Shown one piece after another: positions 13,995 through 22,860 of a stretch of DNA of 64,000 nucleotides. This DNA comes from Lawsonibacter celer (GTDB taxonomy: Bacteria; Bacillota; Clostridia; Oscillospirales; Oscillospiraceae): NCBI RefSeq assembly GCF_014281125.1, contig NZ_JACOEA010000001.1, positions 248,001-312,000 on the forward strand, read 5' to 3'. The translations under genes were made by a program, and so were the position numbers. Each line of letters begins with the position of its first letter. The first letter of the stretch is position 1. The notes under the pieces were generated by a model, which was not told the DNA's origin, did no database searches, and saw only the letters and a list, made by a program, of their open reading frames with translations.

Positions 13995-16900
13995 ATGGAT
14001 GAAATCAGAACAGAGGGCTATCCGCAGCGGGGTATGTATTCGCCCCGCTTTGAGCACGACGCCTGCGGCATTGGCGCGGTGGTGGACATCAAAGGGCGGA
14101 AAAGCCACCGTACCGTGGATGAAGCGCTGAAGATTGTGGAAAAGCTGGAGCACCGCGCCGGGAAAGACGCCGAGGGTAAAACCGGCGACGGTGTGGGGAT
14201 CCTGGTCCAGATCTCCCACAAATTCTTTGCCAAGGCGATTAAGAAATGCGGCTTTGCAGTGGGCGGGGAGCGGGACTACGGCGTCGGCATGTTCTTCTTC
14301 CCACAGGACACCCTCAAGCGCAGCCAGGCCAAGAAGATGTTCGAGGTCGTTGTGCAGAAGGAGGGGATGGAGTTCCTGGGCTGGCGCACGGTGCCGGTCT
14401 GCCCGGAGATCCTGGGGCATAAGGCTCTGGCAAAAATGCCCTTTATTGAGCAGGGCTTTGTGGCCCGGCCGGCGCAGGTGCGCTCCGGCATCGACTTTGA
14501 CCGGAAGCTCTATGTGGCACGCCGTGTGTTTGAGCAGTCCAGCGGGGATACCTATGTGGTCTCCCTATCCAGCCGCACCATCGTCTATAAGGGTATGTTT
14601 CTGGTGGAGCAGCTGCGGCGCTTCTATCCCGACCTGTGCAGCCGGGATTACGAGTCCGCCGTGGCCCTGGTCCACTCCCGCTTCTCCACCAACACCAACC
14701 CCTCCTGGGAGCGGGCCCATCCGAACCGCCTCATCGCCCACAATGGGGAGATCAACACCATCCGGGGCAATGCGGACCGCATGCTGGCCCGGGAGGAGAC
14801 CATGTCCTCCAAGCTGCTGGAGCCGGATATGGAAAAGGTGCTGCCGGTGGTCAACGTGGCGGGGTCCGACTCCGCCATGCTGGACAACACCCTGGAATTT
14901 ATGATGATGGCCGGTATGGAGCTGCCCCTGGCGGTGATGGTCGCCATCCCGGAGCCTTGGAACGGGGACAAGACCATCTCCCGCGCCAAGCGGGATCTGT
15001 ATCAGTACTACGCCACCCTGATGGAGCCCTGGGACGGTCCGGCCTCCATTCTGTTTTCAGACGGCGACGTGGTGGGGGCGGTCCTGGACCGCAACGGCCT
15101 GCGGCCCTCCCGCTACTACATTACCAGCGACGGCCAGCTCATTCTCTCCTCCGAGGTGGGGGTGCTGGAGCTGCCGCCAGACAAGATTATAAAAAAATCC
15201 CGTCTGGAGCCGGGTAAGATCCTCCTGGTGGACACCCGGGAGGGCCGCATCATAGGGGATGATGAGCTCAAAGCCCGCTATGCCTCCCGCCAGCCCTACG
15301 GCGAGTGGCTGGACGGGAATCTGCTCCATTTGTCCGACCTGCCGATTCCCAACCACCGGGTGGAGATACGCTCCAAGGAGCAGCGCGCCCGCCTGCAGAA
15401 GGCCTTTGGCTATACCTATGAGGACGTGCGCACCACCATTCTCCCCATGGCACGCACTGGGGCCGAGCCAACCGCAGCCATGGGAATCGACATCCCCCTG
15501 GCCGTGCTGGACGATAAGGAACAGCCTCTGTTCAACTACTTCAAGCAGCTCTTTGCACAGGTGACCAATCCGCCCATCGACGCCATCCGGGAGGAGATCA
15601 TTACCGACACCACCGTCTATGTGGGGGATGACGGCAATCTGCTGGAGGAGCGGCCGGAGAACTGCCGGGTGCTTCAGATTCACAACCCCATCCTCACCTC
15701 CACGGATATGATGAAAATCAAGGCGATGAAGCAGCCGGGCTTCCACGTGGAGACGGTCTCCATCCTCTACTACAAAAACACCCCGCTGAAGCGGGCGCTG
15801 GACCGCCTGTTCGTGGCGGTGGACCGGGCCTATCGGGACGGGGCCAACATTGTGGTTCTCTCCGACCGGGGCGTAGACGAGAACCATGTGGCCATCCCGT
15901 CCCTGCTGGCGGTGTCCGCCATCGAGCAGTATCTGGTGCGGACGAAGAAGCGCACGGCGGTTTCCATCATCCTGGAGTCCGCCGAGCCGCGGGATGTGCA
16001 CCATTTTGCCGCCCTCCTGGGCTACGGGGCCCGGGCTATCAACCCCTATCTGGCCCAGGAGACCATTGTGGAGCTCATTGAGGAGAGCCTGCTGGACAAG
16101 GAATTCCACACTGCGGTGGACGACTATAACTCCGCCATTCTCCACGGTATCGTGAAGATCGCCTCCAAAATGGGCATCTCCACCCTCCAGTCTTACCAGT
16201 CCGCCCAGATTTTCGAGGCCATCGGCATCAACCGGGACGTGGTGGAGGAGTATTTCACCAACACGGTCTCCCGGGTGGGGGGGATCGGGCTGGAGGAGAT
16301 CGCCCGGATGGTGGAGCGCAACCATTCCAGAGCCTTTGATTCCCTGGGCCTGGGCACCGACCTGACCCTGGATTCCAGAGGGGCCCACAAGGCCAGGGCC
16401 GGGGCCAATGGGGAGGACCATATGTACAACCCCCAGACCATCCATCTGCTTCAGGAGTCCACCCGCCGGGGTGACTATGGGCTCTTCAAGCAGTACACCG
16501 CCCTGGTGGACGACGAGACCAAGCCCCACACGCTCCGGGGTCTGCTGGAGATGCAGTACCTGGACACACCCATCCCTCTGGACCAGGTGGAGAGCGTGGA
16601 CTCCATCGTAAAGCGCTTCAAGACAGGAGCCATGAGCTACGGCTCCATCTCCCAGGAGGCCCACGAGTGCCTGGCCCGCGCCATGAACCTGCTGGGGGGC
16701 AAGTCCAACTCCGGCGAGGGGGGCGAGGAGCCCGACCGCCTGGCCGACCCTGCCCGCAGCTCTGCCATCAAGCAGGTGGCCTCCGGCCGCTTCGGCGTCA
16801 CCAGCGAGTATCTGGTCAGCGCCAAGGAGATCCAGATTAAAATGGCCCAAGGGGCCAAGCCCGGTGAGGGCGGCCACCTGCCCGGCGGCAAGGTCTACCC

Positions 16901-18545
16901 CTGGATTGCCAAGTGCCGCCACTCCACTCCGGGCGTCACGCTGATCTCCCCGCCGCCCCACCACGACATCTACTCCATTGAGGACCTGGCCCAGCTGATT
17001 TACGACCTGAAGAGCGCCAACCGGCAGGCCCGTATCTCTGTCAAGCTGGTCAGCGAGGCGGGCGTGGGCACCATCGCCGCCGGCGTGGCCAAGGCGGGTG
17101 CCCAGGTGGTGCTTATCTCCGGCTATGACGGCGGTACCGGCGCTGCGCCGCGCACCTCCATCCACAATGCGGGCCTGCCCTGGGAGCTGGGCCTGGCGGA
17201 GACCCACCAGACCCTGATCCAGAATGACCTGCGCTCCCGGGTGGTCATCGAGACCGACGGCAAGCTCATGAGCGGCCGGGACGTGGCGATCGCCTGTATG
17301 CTGGGGGCGGAGGAGTTCGGCTTCGCCACTGCGCCTCTGGTGACCATGGGATGTGTGATGATGCGGGTGTGCAACCTGGATACCTGCCCTGTGGGCGTGG
17401 CCACCCAGAACCCGGAGCTGCGCAAGCGCTTCCGGGGCAAACCGGAGTATGTGGTCAACTTCATGCGCTTCATCGCCCAGGAGCTACGGGAGCACATGGC
17501 GCGCCTGGGCGTGCGCACCGTAGAGGAGTTGGTGGGCCGCACAGACCTGCTGAAGCAGCGCGTCCCGGCGGTCAACGGCCGGGCGGCCACGGTGGACCTG
17601 TCCGCCATCCTGGACAACCCCTACGCGGGCGCGGCCAAGCGCCACTTTGATCCGGAGGACGGGTACGACTTCCACTTGGATCAGACCGTGGACCTGCGCC
17701 TGCTGGAGCGGCAGCTCTCCGCCGCCCTGAAGAAGGGGGAGAAGCGCCGCGTCGAGCTGGCGGTGTCCAGCACCGACCGGGCCGTGGGGACCATCCTGGG
17801 CTCGGACATCACCCGCCTCCACGGGAATCGCCTGGACGACGACACCTTCACCATCAAATGCAGCGGCGGCGGCGGGCAGTCCTTCGGCGCGTTTATCCCC
17901 AAGGGACTGACCCTGGAGTTGGAGGGGGACGCCAACGACTACTTCGGAAAGGGCCTTTCCGGCGGCCGGCTGGTGGTCTATCCGCCCAGGGAGAGCGCGT
18001 TTCAGCCGGAGGAGAATATCATTGTGGGCAACGTGGCCCTCTACGGGGCCACCTCCGGCAAGGCGTTCATCAACGGCGTGGCCGGGGAACGCTTCTGTGT
18101 GCGCAATTCAGGTGCCACGGCGGTGGTAGAGGGCGTGGGCGACCACGGCTGTGAGTATATGACCGGCGGCCGGGTGGTGGTCCTGGGCCCCACAGGCAAG
18201 AATTTTGCCGCGGGTATGTCAGGCGGCGTGGCCTTTGTGCTGGACGAGGGGCGAGACCTGTATATGCGCCTGAACAAGGCGCTGGTGTCCATGGAGCTGG
18301 TGACGGAAAAGCACGACGTCGCCGAGCTCAAGGCCCTCATCCAGGGGCACGTGGCGGCCACCGGGTCCCGGCGGGGCATGGAAATTTTAGCGGATTTTGA
18401 GCGCTATCTTTCCCTGTTCAAAAAAATTCTGCCCCGCGATTACGACCGGATGATGCGCACCATTGCCCAATATGAGGAAAAGGGCATGACCCGCGCGCAA
18501 GCTGAGGTCGAGGCCTTTTACGTCAACACCAGAAAGGGAGAGTGA
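13995..18545 (+). CDS. gltB: Glutamate synthase (NADPH) large subunit
   Basis: GOGAT alpha subunit: takes the amide of glutamine and, with electrons from GltD, forms glutamate from 2-oxoglutarate. Domain order over 1516 residues: N-terminal glutaminase with the nucleophile in HDACGIGAVVD (about Cys24, exposed after removal of a short propeptide), central domain, FMN domain with the 3Fe-4S cysteines in MMRVCNLDTCPVGVATQ, and the C-terminal GXGXG beta-helix. The ATG at 13995 has AAAGGGG 9 bases upstream; an in-frame TTG at 13986 is too close. The start follows a leader with paired hairpins and a terminator. gltD begins 3 bases after the stop. Confidence 0.97.
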   Translation: MDEIRTEGYPQRGMYSPRFEHDACGIGAVVDIKGRKSHRTVDEALKIVEKLEHRAGKDAEGKTGDGVGILVQISHKFFAKAIKKCGFAVGGERDYGVGMFFFPQDTLKRSQAKKMFEVVVQKEGMEFLGWRTVPVCPEILGHKALAKMPFIEQGFVARPAQVRSGIDFDRKLYVARRVFEQSSGDTYVVSLSSRTIVYKGMFLVEQLRRFYPDLCSRDYESAVALVHSRFSTNTNPSWERAHPNRLIAHNGEINTIRGNADRMLAREETMSSKLLEPDMEKVLPVVNVAGSDSAMLDNTLEFMMMAGMELPLAVMVAIPEPWNGDKTISRAKRDLYQYYATLMEPWDGPASILFSDGDVVGAVLDRNGLRPSRYYITSDGQLILSSEVGVLELPPDKIIKKSRLEPGKILLVDTREGRIIGDDELKARYASRQPYGEWLDGNLLHLSDLPIPNHRVEIRSKEQRARLQKAFGYTYEDVRTTILPMARTGAEPTAAMGIDIPLAVLDDKEQPLFNYFKQLFAQVTNPPIDAIREEIITDTTVYVGDDGNLLEERPENCRVLQIHNPILTSTDMMKIKAMKQPGFHVETVSILYYKNTPLKRALDRLFVAVDRAYRDGANIVVLSDRGVDENHVAIPSLLAVSAIEQYLVRTKKRTAVSIILESAEPRDVHHFAALLGYGARAINPYLAQETIVELIEESLLDKEFHTAVDDYNSAILHGIVKIASKMGISTLQSYQSAQIFEAIGINRDVVEEYFTNTVSRVGGIGLEEIARMVERNHSRAFDSLGLGTDLTLDSRGAHKARAGANGEDHMYNPQTIHLLQESTRRGDYGLFKQYTALVDDETKPHTLRGLLEMQYLDTPIPLDQVESVDSIVKRFKTGAMSYGSISQEAHECLARAMNLLGGKSNSGEGGEEPDRLADPARSSAIKQVASGRFGVTSEYLVSAKEIQIKMAQGAKPGEGGHLPGGKVYPWIAKCRHSTPGVTLISPPPHHDIYSIEDLAQLIYDLKSANRQARISVKLVSEAGVGTIAAGVAKAGAQVVLISGYDGGTGAAPRTSIHNAGLPWELGLAETHQTLIQNDLRSRVVIETDGKLMSGRDVAIACMLGAEEFGFATAPLVTMGCVMMRVCNLDTCPVGVATQNPELRKRFRGKPEYVVNFMRFIAQELREHMARLGVRTVEELVGRTDLLKQRVPAVNGRAATVDLSAILDNPYAGAAKRHFDPEDGYDFHLDQTVDLRLLERQLSAALKKGEKRRVELAVSSTDRAVGTILGSDITRLHGNRLDDDTFTIKCSGGGGQSFGAFIPKGLTLELEGDANDYFGKGLSGGRLVVYPPRESAFQPEENIIVGNVALYGATSGKAFINGVAGERFCVRNSGATAVVEGVGDHGCEYMTGGRVVVLGPTGKNFAAGMSGGVAFVLDEGRDLYMRLNKALVSMELVTEKHDVAELKALIQGHVAATGSRRGMEILADFERYLSLFKKILPRDYDRMMRTIAQYEEKGMTRAQAEVEAFYVNTRKGE

Positions 18546-18548
18546 GGG

Positions 18549-20009
18549 ATGGGAAAGCCCACTGGATTTTTAGAGTATCAGCGCCAGGGCGACCCGGCCC
18601 AGGCGCCCCTGGAGCGCATCGGGCACTATGATGAGTTTCACCCCCGGCTGGGCCGGGAGGACCGCCGCCGCCAGGGCGCCCGCTGCATGGAGTGCGGCGT
18701 GCCCTTCTGCCAGTCCGGCGCGGTGCTGGGCGGCATGGTGTCCGGCTGCCCGCTGCACAATCTGATTCCCGAGTGGAATGACCTGGTATACACTGGCAAC
18801 TTCGGCCACGCCCTGGAGCGCCTGATGAAGACCAACAACTTTCCGGAGTTCACCGGTCGGGTGTGTCCCGCCCTGTGCGAGGCAGCCTGCACCTGTGGCC
18901 TCCACGGAGACCCGGTGACGATCAAGGAGAATGAGCTGGGCATCATTGAGGACGCCTGGGAGCGGGGCTTGGTCGCCCCCTGTCCGCCGAAGACCCGCAC
19001 GGGCAAGCAGGTGGCGGTGGTGGGCTCCGGCCCGGCCGGGCTGGCCTGCGCCGACCAGCTGTCCAAGCGGGGACACGCCGTCACCGTCTTTGAGCGGGAG
19101 GACCGCCCCGGCGGCCTGCTCATGTACGGTATACCCAATATGAAGCTGGAAAAGCGGATTGTCCAGCGTCGCTTGGACCTGATGGCCGCCCAGGGAGTGG
19201 AATTTGTCACCGGTACGGATGTGGGCCGGGAAAAAGAGGCGCAGGAGCTGCTGGACGGCTTCGATGCGGTGGTGCTCTGCTGCGGCGCCTCCAACCCGCG
19301 GGATCTGAAGGTAAAGAACCGGGATGTGAACGGCGTGTACTTTGCCGTGGACTTTTTGAAGGAGACCACCCGCAGCCTGCTCGACTCCGGCCTGGCGCCG
19401 GGTACCTTCCCCTCCGCCAAGGGAAAAGACGTGGTCATCGTAGGCGGCGGCGACACGGGCAACGACTGTGTGGGCACCTGTATCCGCCACGGCTGCAAGA
19501 GCGTGGTGCAGCTGGAGATGATGCCCAAGGCCCCGGATCAGCGCGCGGAGCGCAATCCCTGGCCGGAATGGCCCAAGGTCTGTAAGACCGACTACGGCCA
19601 GGAGGAGGCGATCGCGGTGTTCGGCCACGACCCCCGCATCTACCAGACCACGCTTACCGAGCTGATTGGAGACGGAAAGGGGAATATCAAGGCGGTCAAG
19701 ACGGTGAGGCTCCATCCGGATCTAAGCCCGGTGGAGGGCAGCGAGCAGACGTTGGAGTGCGGCCTGCTGCTCATCGCCGCAGGCTTCCTGGGGGCGCAGA
19801 GCTATGTGGCTGAGGCCTTCGGCGTGGAGCTCACCCCACGCGCCGCGGTGCATACCCAGGCGGGCGACTATGCAACGGGCGTGCCCAAAATATTCACCGC
19901 AGGCGACATGCACCGGGGACAGTCCCTGGTGGTGTGGGCCATCTGGGAGGGTCGGCAGGCCGCCCGGGCCGTGGACACATATCTGATGGGATACACCAAT
20001 CTGGAATAA
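18549..20009 (+). CDS. gltD: Glutamate synthase small subunit
   Basis: GOGAT beta subunit: an NADPH-oxidising flavoprotein that passes electrons through 4Fe-4S centres to GltB. The N-terminal part carries the iron-sulfur cysteines (ARCMECGVPFCQ, SGCPLHN, GRVCPALCEAACTCG). The FAD site follows (VAVVGSGPAGLACADQLSKR, about residue 157) and then the NADPH site (VVIVGGGDTGNDC, about 296). The end has a FAD contact TAGDMHRGQSLVVWAI. At 486 residues it is full length. It is separated from gltB by 3 bases, so it is co-translated, and it ends at a terminator. Confidence 0.96.
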   Translation: MGKPTGFLEYQRQGDPAQAPLERIGHYDEFHPRLGREDRRRQGARCMECGVPFCQSGAVLGGMVSGCPLHNLIPEWNDLVYTGNFGHALERLMKTNNFPEFTGRVCPALCEAACTCGLHGDPVTIKENELGIIEDAWERGLVAPCPPKTRTGKQVAVVGSGPAGLACADQLSKRGHAVTVFEREDRPGGLLMYGIPNMKLEKRIVQRRLDLMAAQGVEFVTGTDVGREKEAQELLDGFDAVVLCCGASNPRDLKVKNRDVNGVYFAVDFLKETTRSLLDSGLAPGTFPSAKGKDVVIVGGGDTGNDCVGTCIRHGCKSVVQLEMMPKAPDQRAERNPWPEWPKVCKTDYGQEEAIAVFGHDPRIYQTTLTELIGDGKGNIKAVKTVRLHPDLSPVEGSEQTLECGLLLIAAGFLGAQSYVAEAFGVELTPRAAVHTQAGDYATGVPKIFTAGDMHRGQSLVVWAIWEGRQAARAVDTYLMGYTNLE

Positions 20010-20019
20010 AACAAGCTGA

Positions 20020-20055
20020 CAGCCGCACGGTCTTGGCCTGTGCGGCTGCCTTTGT
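20020..20055 (+). terminator. Terminator after gltD
   Basis: A 9-bp stem (20020-20028 with 20040-20048), extendable inside by a G-T and a G-C pair, is followed by CCTTTGT. Confidence 0.75.
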
Positions 20056-20182
20056 ACCCAGCGGATTGACAGCGGTGGTAAAATAGGCCCATGGAAGAGA
20101 CGATGATTCCTGCGGCCAATTGTCTTACAGGCCACGCAGGTGGGTATGATTACAGCGGAATACAGGGGAAAGGGGGATGGGG

Positions 20183-20935
20183 GTGAAGCGGGCTTTACGG
20201 GTTTTCCGGCGGGTGGTATTGGCCGTTCTGGCCGTAGCACTGATCGTGCTGGGGACGCTGGCGTTTTTGCGCTGGCGGGGGCTCATCCTCCTGCCCCACG
20301 AGGCCGATCCGAAGCAGTGGGAAGTCTTTGGCGTGGACGTGTCCTCTTATCAGGGCGTGGTGGACTGGTCTGCCCTGGCCGGGCAGGGGGTGGACTTCGC
20401 GTTCATCAAGGCTACAGAGGGGTCGGGCCTCCAGGACCGGCAGTTTACGGCCAACTGGGCGGGGGCGCGTCAGGCGGGCGTCCGTGCAGGAGCCTACCAC
20501 TTTTTCAGCTATGACAGCCCGGGCGAGACCCAGGCGGACAACTTTATCGCCGAGGTACCCGTTGAGCCAGGAATGCTTCCCCCGGTAATCGACCTGGAGT
20601 TTTATGGGGACTACCTGAAGAATCCTCCGGAGCGGGCCCAGGTGAAGGAGATTTTAGACCCATTGCTGGCGCGCCTGGAGGCACATTACGGGGTGAAGCC
20701 CATTCTGTATGTCACCTACCGGTCCTATTACCGCTATCTGGCGGGCGGAGACTACGCGGGCTATCCCATCTGGTGCTCCAGCCCACTGGTCTTTCCGCTG
20801 ACGCCAGGGTGGCGCTTCTGGCAGTACTCCCACACGGCCAGGCTGGAGGGCTATTATGGCAGCGAGGGGCGCATTGACCTGAATGTGTTTCGGGGCAGTC
20901 GTGACCAGTTTGACGCCTTTGGCCTTGCCGAATAG
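20183..20935 (+). CDS. Membrane-anchored GH25 lysozyme (muramidase)
   Basis: The 250-residue protein has one N-terminal membrane segment (about residues 9-30) and a glycoside hydrolase family 25 domain starting at FGVDVSSYQGVVDW. Such enzymes cleave MurNAc-GlcNAc bonds of peptidoglycan. Family marks are FAFIKATEG, GAYHFFSYD, the acidic catalytic pair in PVIDLEFYG, and WRFWQYS near the end. The GTG at 20183 is preferred because AGGGGG lies 6 bases before it; the ATG at 20177 abuts that site. It is a single gene followed by a terminator, probably a wall-remodelling enzyme rather than a phage lysin since no phage genes are near. Confidence 0.92.
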   Translation: MKRALRVFRRVVLAVLAVALIVLGTLAFLRWRGLILLPHEADPKQWEVFGVDVSSYQGVVDWSALAGQGVDFAFIKATEGSGLQDRQFTANWAGARQAGVRAGAYHFFSYDSPGETQADNFIAEVPVEPGMLPPVIDLEFYGDYLKNPPERAQVKEILDPLLARLEAHYGVKPILYVTYRSYYRYLAGGDYAGYPIWCSSPLVFPLTPGWRFWQYSHTARLEGYYGSEGRIDLNVFRGSRDQFDAFGLAE

Positions 20936-20939
20936 AAAG

Positions 20940-20968
20940 AGCGGCCGTCCGGAGACGGCCGCTTTTTT
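20940..20968 (+). terminator. Terminator after the GH25 gene
   Basis: A perfect 10-bp stem (20940-20949 with 20954-20963) with a 4-base loop is followed by a T6 run. Confidence 0.92.
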
Positions 20969-20979
20969 GCCCTGCCCTA

Positions 20980-21008
20980 TTCTATTTTCCGACTGGATCT
21001 GGTATAAT
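20980..21008 (+). promoter_or_regulatory. Probable extended -10 promoter of the murB operon
   Basis: TATAAT at 21003-21008 is preceded by TGG, giving an extended -10 (TGN). The -35 region 17 bases upstream (TTCTAT) is poor. It lies just after the previous terminator and 36 bases before murB. Confidence 0.45.
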
Positions 21009-21043
21009 AAAAAATCAAAGTATTTTCCATTTGGGAGGCCGCC

Positions 21044-21961
21044 ATGGACCGATTTGAAACACTGATCCAGATGCTGCGCCGCCGAGTTCCGGGCTTGGAG
21101 CTGCGGGAGCAGGAGCCGATGAGCCGCCATACCTCCTTCCGGATCGGCGGCCCGGTGCGGCTGATGGCACTGCCGAGGAGCGAGGAAGAGGCCGCCCAGG
21201 CGGTGCGTGCCGCCGCCGAGCTGGAGCTGCCCCCCTTTTTCATGGGCAACGGCAGCAATCTGCTGGTTGCCGACCAGGGCGCGGAGGTATTTGTGGTAAA
21301 AACCTTTGACGGTCTGAATCGCCTGGAAACCGACGGCGCGGGGGGCGTCACGGCGGGCAGCGGAGTGCTGCTCTCCCGGCTGGCCAATTTTGCCCTGGCG
21401 AACTCCCTCACCGGCCTGGAATTTGCCCACGGCATTCCCGGAAGCCTGGGGGGCGCGGTGACCATGAACGCCGGGGCCTACGACGGGGAGATGAAGCAGG
21501 TGGTGGTCTCCACCGTCTGCCTGACCGCCTCCGGGGAGCTGGAGCAGGTACGGGGGCAGGCGCAGGACTTCTCCTACCGGCGCTCCACCTTTTCGGACGG
21601 CCGCCGCCTGATTCTGGGCGCATCCCTCCGGCTGCGGCCGGGGGACCCGACGGCCATCCGCGCCCGCATGGAGGAGCTGTCCGCCCGTCGGAAGGAGAAG
21701 CAGCCCCTGGAGTATCCCAGCGCCGGCAGCACCTTCAAGCGGCCGGAGGGGCAATTTGCCGCCGCGCTGATCGACCGGTGCGGCCTGAAGGGCTGCGCCG
21801 TGGGCGGCGCCCAGGTGTCGGAAAAGCACGCGGGCTTTGTGATCAACCGGGGCGGGGCCACCTGCGGGGATGTGCTGCGGCTGATCGAGCACATTCAGCA
21901 GACTGTGTTCCGGCAGACCGGCGTGGCGCTGGAGCCGGAAGTCAAGCTTTTGGGGCGGTAG
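21044..21961 (+). CDS. murB: UDP-N-acetylenolpyruvoylglucosamine reductase
   Basis: FAD enzyme that reduces the enolpyruvyl group to make UDP-MurNAc for peptidoglycan. The 305-residue protein starts its FAD-binding part with SRHTSFRIGGPV, then GNGSNLLV, GIPGSLGGAVTMNAGAY and the catalytic-serine segment YPSAGSTFKRPEG, typical of the short type II MurB of Firmicutes. GGGAGG lies 8 bases before the ATG. It is first in the murB-rapZ-yvcK-whiA row, a conserved clostridial cluster linking wall synthesis with cell division and carbon signalling. Confidence 0.96.
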   Translation: MDRFETLIQMLRRRVPGLELREQEPMSRHTSFRIGGPVRLMALPRSEEEAAQAVRAAAELELPPFFMGNGSNLLVADQGAEVFVVKTFDGLNRLETDGAGGVTAGSGVLLSRLANFALANSLTGLEFAHGIPGSLGGAVTMNAGAYDGEMKQVVVSTVCLTASGELEQVRGQAQDFSYRRSTFSDGRRLILGASLRLRPGDPTAIRARMEELSARRKEKQPLEYPSAGSTFKRPEGQFAAALIDRCGLKGCAVGGAQVSEKHAGFVINRGGATCGDVLRLIEHIQQTVFRQTGVALEPEVKLLGR

Positions 21962-21987
21962 GCCGCCCGGCGGGGAAGGGAAAACAG

Positions 21988-22848
21988 ATGGAATTTATCA
22001 TTGTCTCCGGCATGTCCGGGGCGGGGAAGAGCAAGGTCGCCTCCTTTATGGAGGATATGGGGTTCTACGTGGTGGACAATTTGCCGGCGGCCCTGATCCC
22101 CAAATTTGCCGAGCTGTGCATGGCCGCGCCCGGCCGCTATGAGCGGGTGGCCCTGGTCACCGATATCCGCGGCGGGCAGACCTTTGATGGGCTCTTTGAC
22201 GCCCTCTCCGCCCTCCATGAGATGGGCTGCGACTATCAGATCCTCTTTGTAGAGGCCAGCGTGGAGGCCATCATCAAGCGCTATAAGGAGACCCGCCGGG
22301 TACACCCCCTGGCGGAGACCGTCCGCTCCCTGGACGAGGCGGTGCGGCAGGAGCGCACGGTGCTTGCGCCGGTGCGCCAGCGCTCGGAGTACATTATCGA
22401 CACCACCGCCCTCTCCACCGCCAAGCTGCGGGGGGAGGTGCTCCGGCTCTTCGGCGGAGGCGGGGCCGCGCCGGCCATGAGCGTCAACGTCATCTCCTTC
22501 GGCTTTAAATACGGCATCCCCATTGAGGCGGACCTGGTGTTCGACGTGCGCTTTCTGCCCAATCCATACTACATTGCGGAGCTGCGCAGTCAGACCGGAC
22601 TGGACGAGGGCGTGTACAATTTTGTCTTTGGCTATCAGCAGACCAGAGATTTTATGACCCACCTGGAGAACCTGATGGGATTTCTGCTGCCCCGGTATGT
22701 GGACGAGGGCAAGGCGGCGCTGGTGATCGCCGTGGGCTGTACCGGAGGGCAGCACCGCAGCGTGGCCATTACCCGCGCCCTGGCGGACTTTATCCGGCAG
22801 AAGGGCTATCCGGCCAGTGAGAACCACCGGGACATGACCCGGGCGTAA
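21988..22848 (+). CDS. rapZ: RNase adapter / nucleotide-binding protein RapZ (YvcJ)
   Basis: P-loop protein of 286 residues. In enterobacteria RapZ adapts RNase E to small RNAs of glucosamine synthesis; in Bacillus (YvcJ) it hydrolyses nucleotides and affects competence. The P-loop is GMSGAGKS at about residues 8-15. The C-terminal domain contains SFGFKYGIP, VFDVRFLPNP and AVGCTGGQHRSV, which are strongly conserved. The ATG at 21988 follows GGGAAGGG; longer in-frame extensions run back into murB and are not used. It lies 26 bases after murB and 12 bases before yvcK. Confidence 0.95.
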   Translation: MEFIIVSGMSGAGKSKVASFMEDMGFYVVDNLPAALIPKFAELCMAAPGRYERVALVTDIRGGQTFDGLFDALSALHEMGCDYQILFVEASVEAIIKRYKETRRVHPLAETVRSLDEAVRQERTVLAPVRQRSEYIIDTTALSTAKLRGEVLRLFGGGGAAPAMSVNVISFGFKYGIPIEADLVFDVRFLPNPYYIAELRSQTGLDEGVYNFVFGYQQTRDFMTHLENLMGFLLPRYVDEGKAALVIAVGCTGGQHRSVAITRALADFIRQKGYPASENHRDMTRA

Positions 22849-22860
22849 GGAGGCAGACGG

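Noticed and set aside
11823-14420. 865-codon open frame on the minus strand opposite dapF, dapL and gltB
   Set aside because: It is a GC-driven shadow: three well-supported plus-strand genes cover it, and it has no ribosome binding site or family resemblance. Similar long antisense frames at 26041-28653, 15057-17207 and 37467-39620 were rejected for the same reason.
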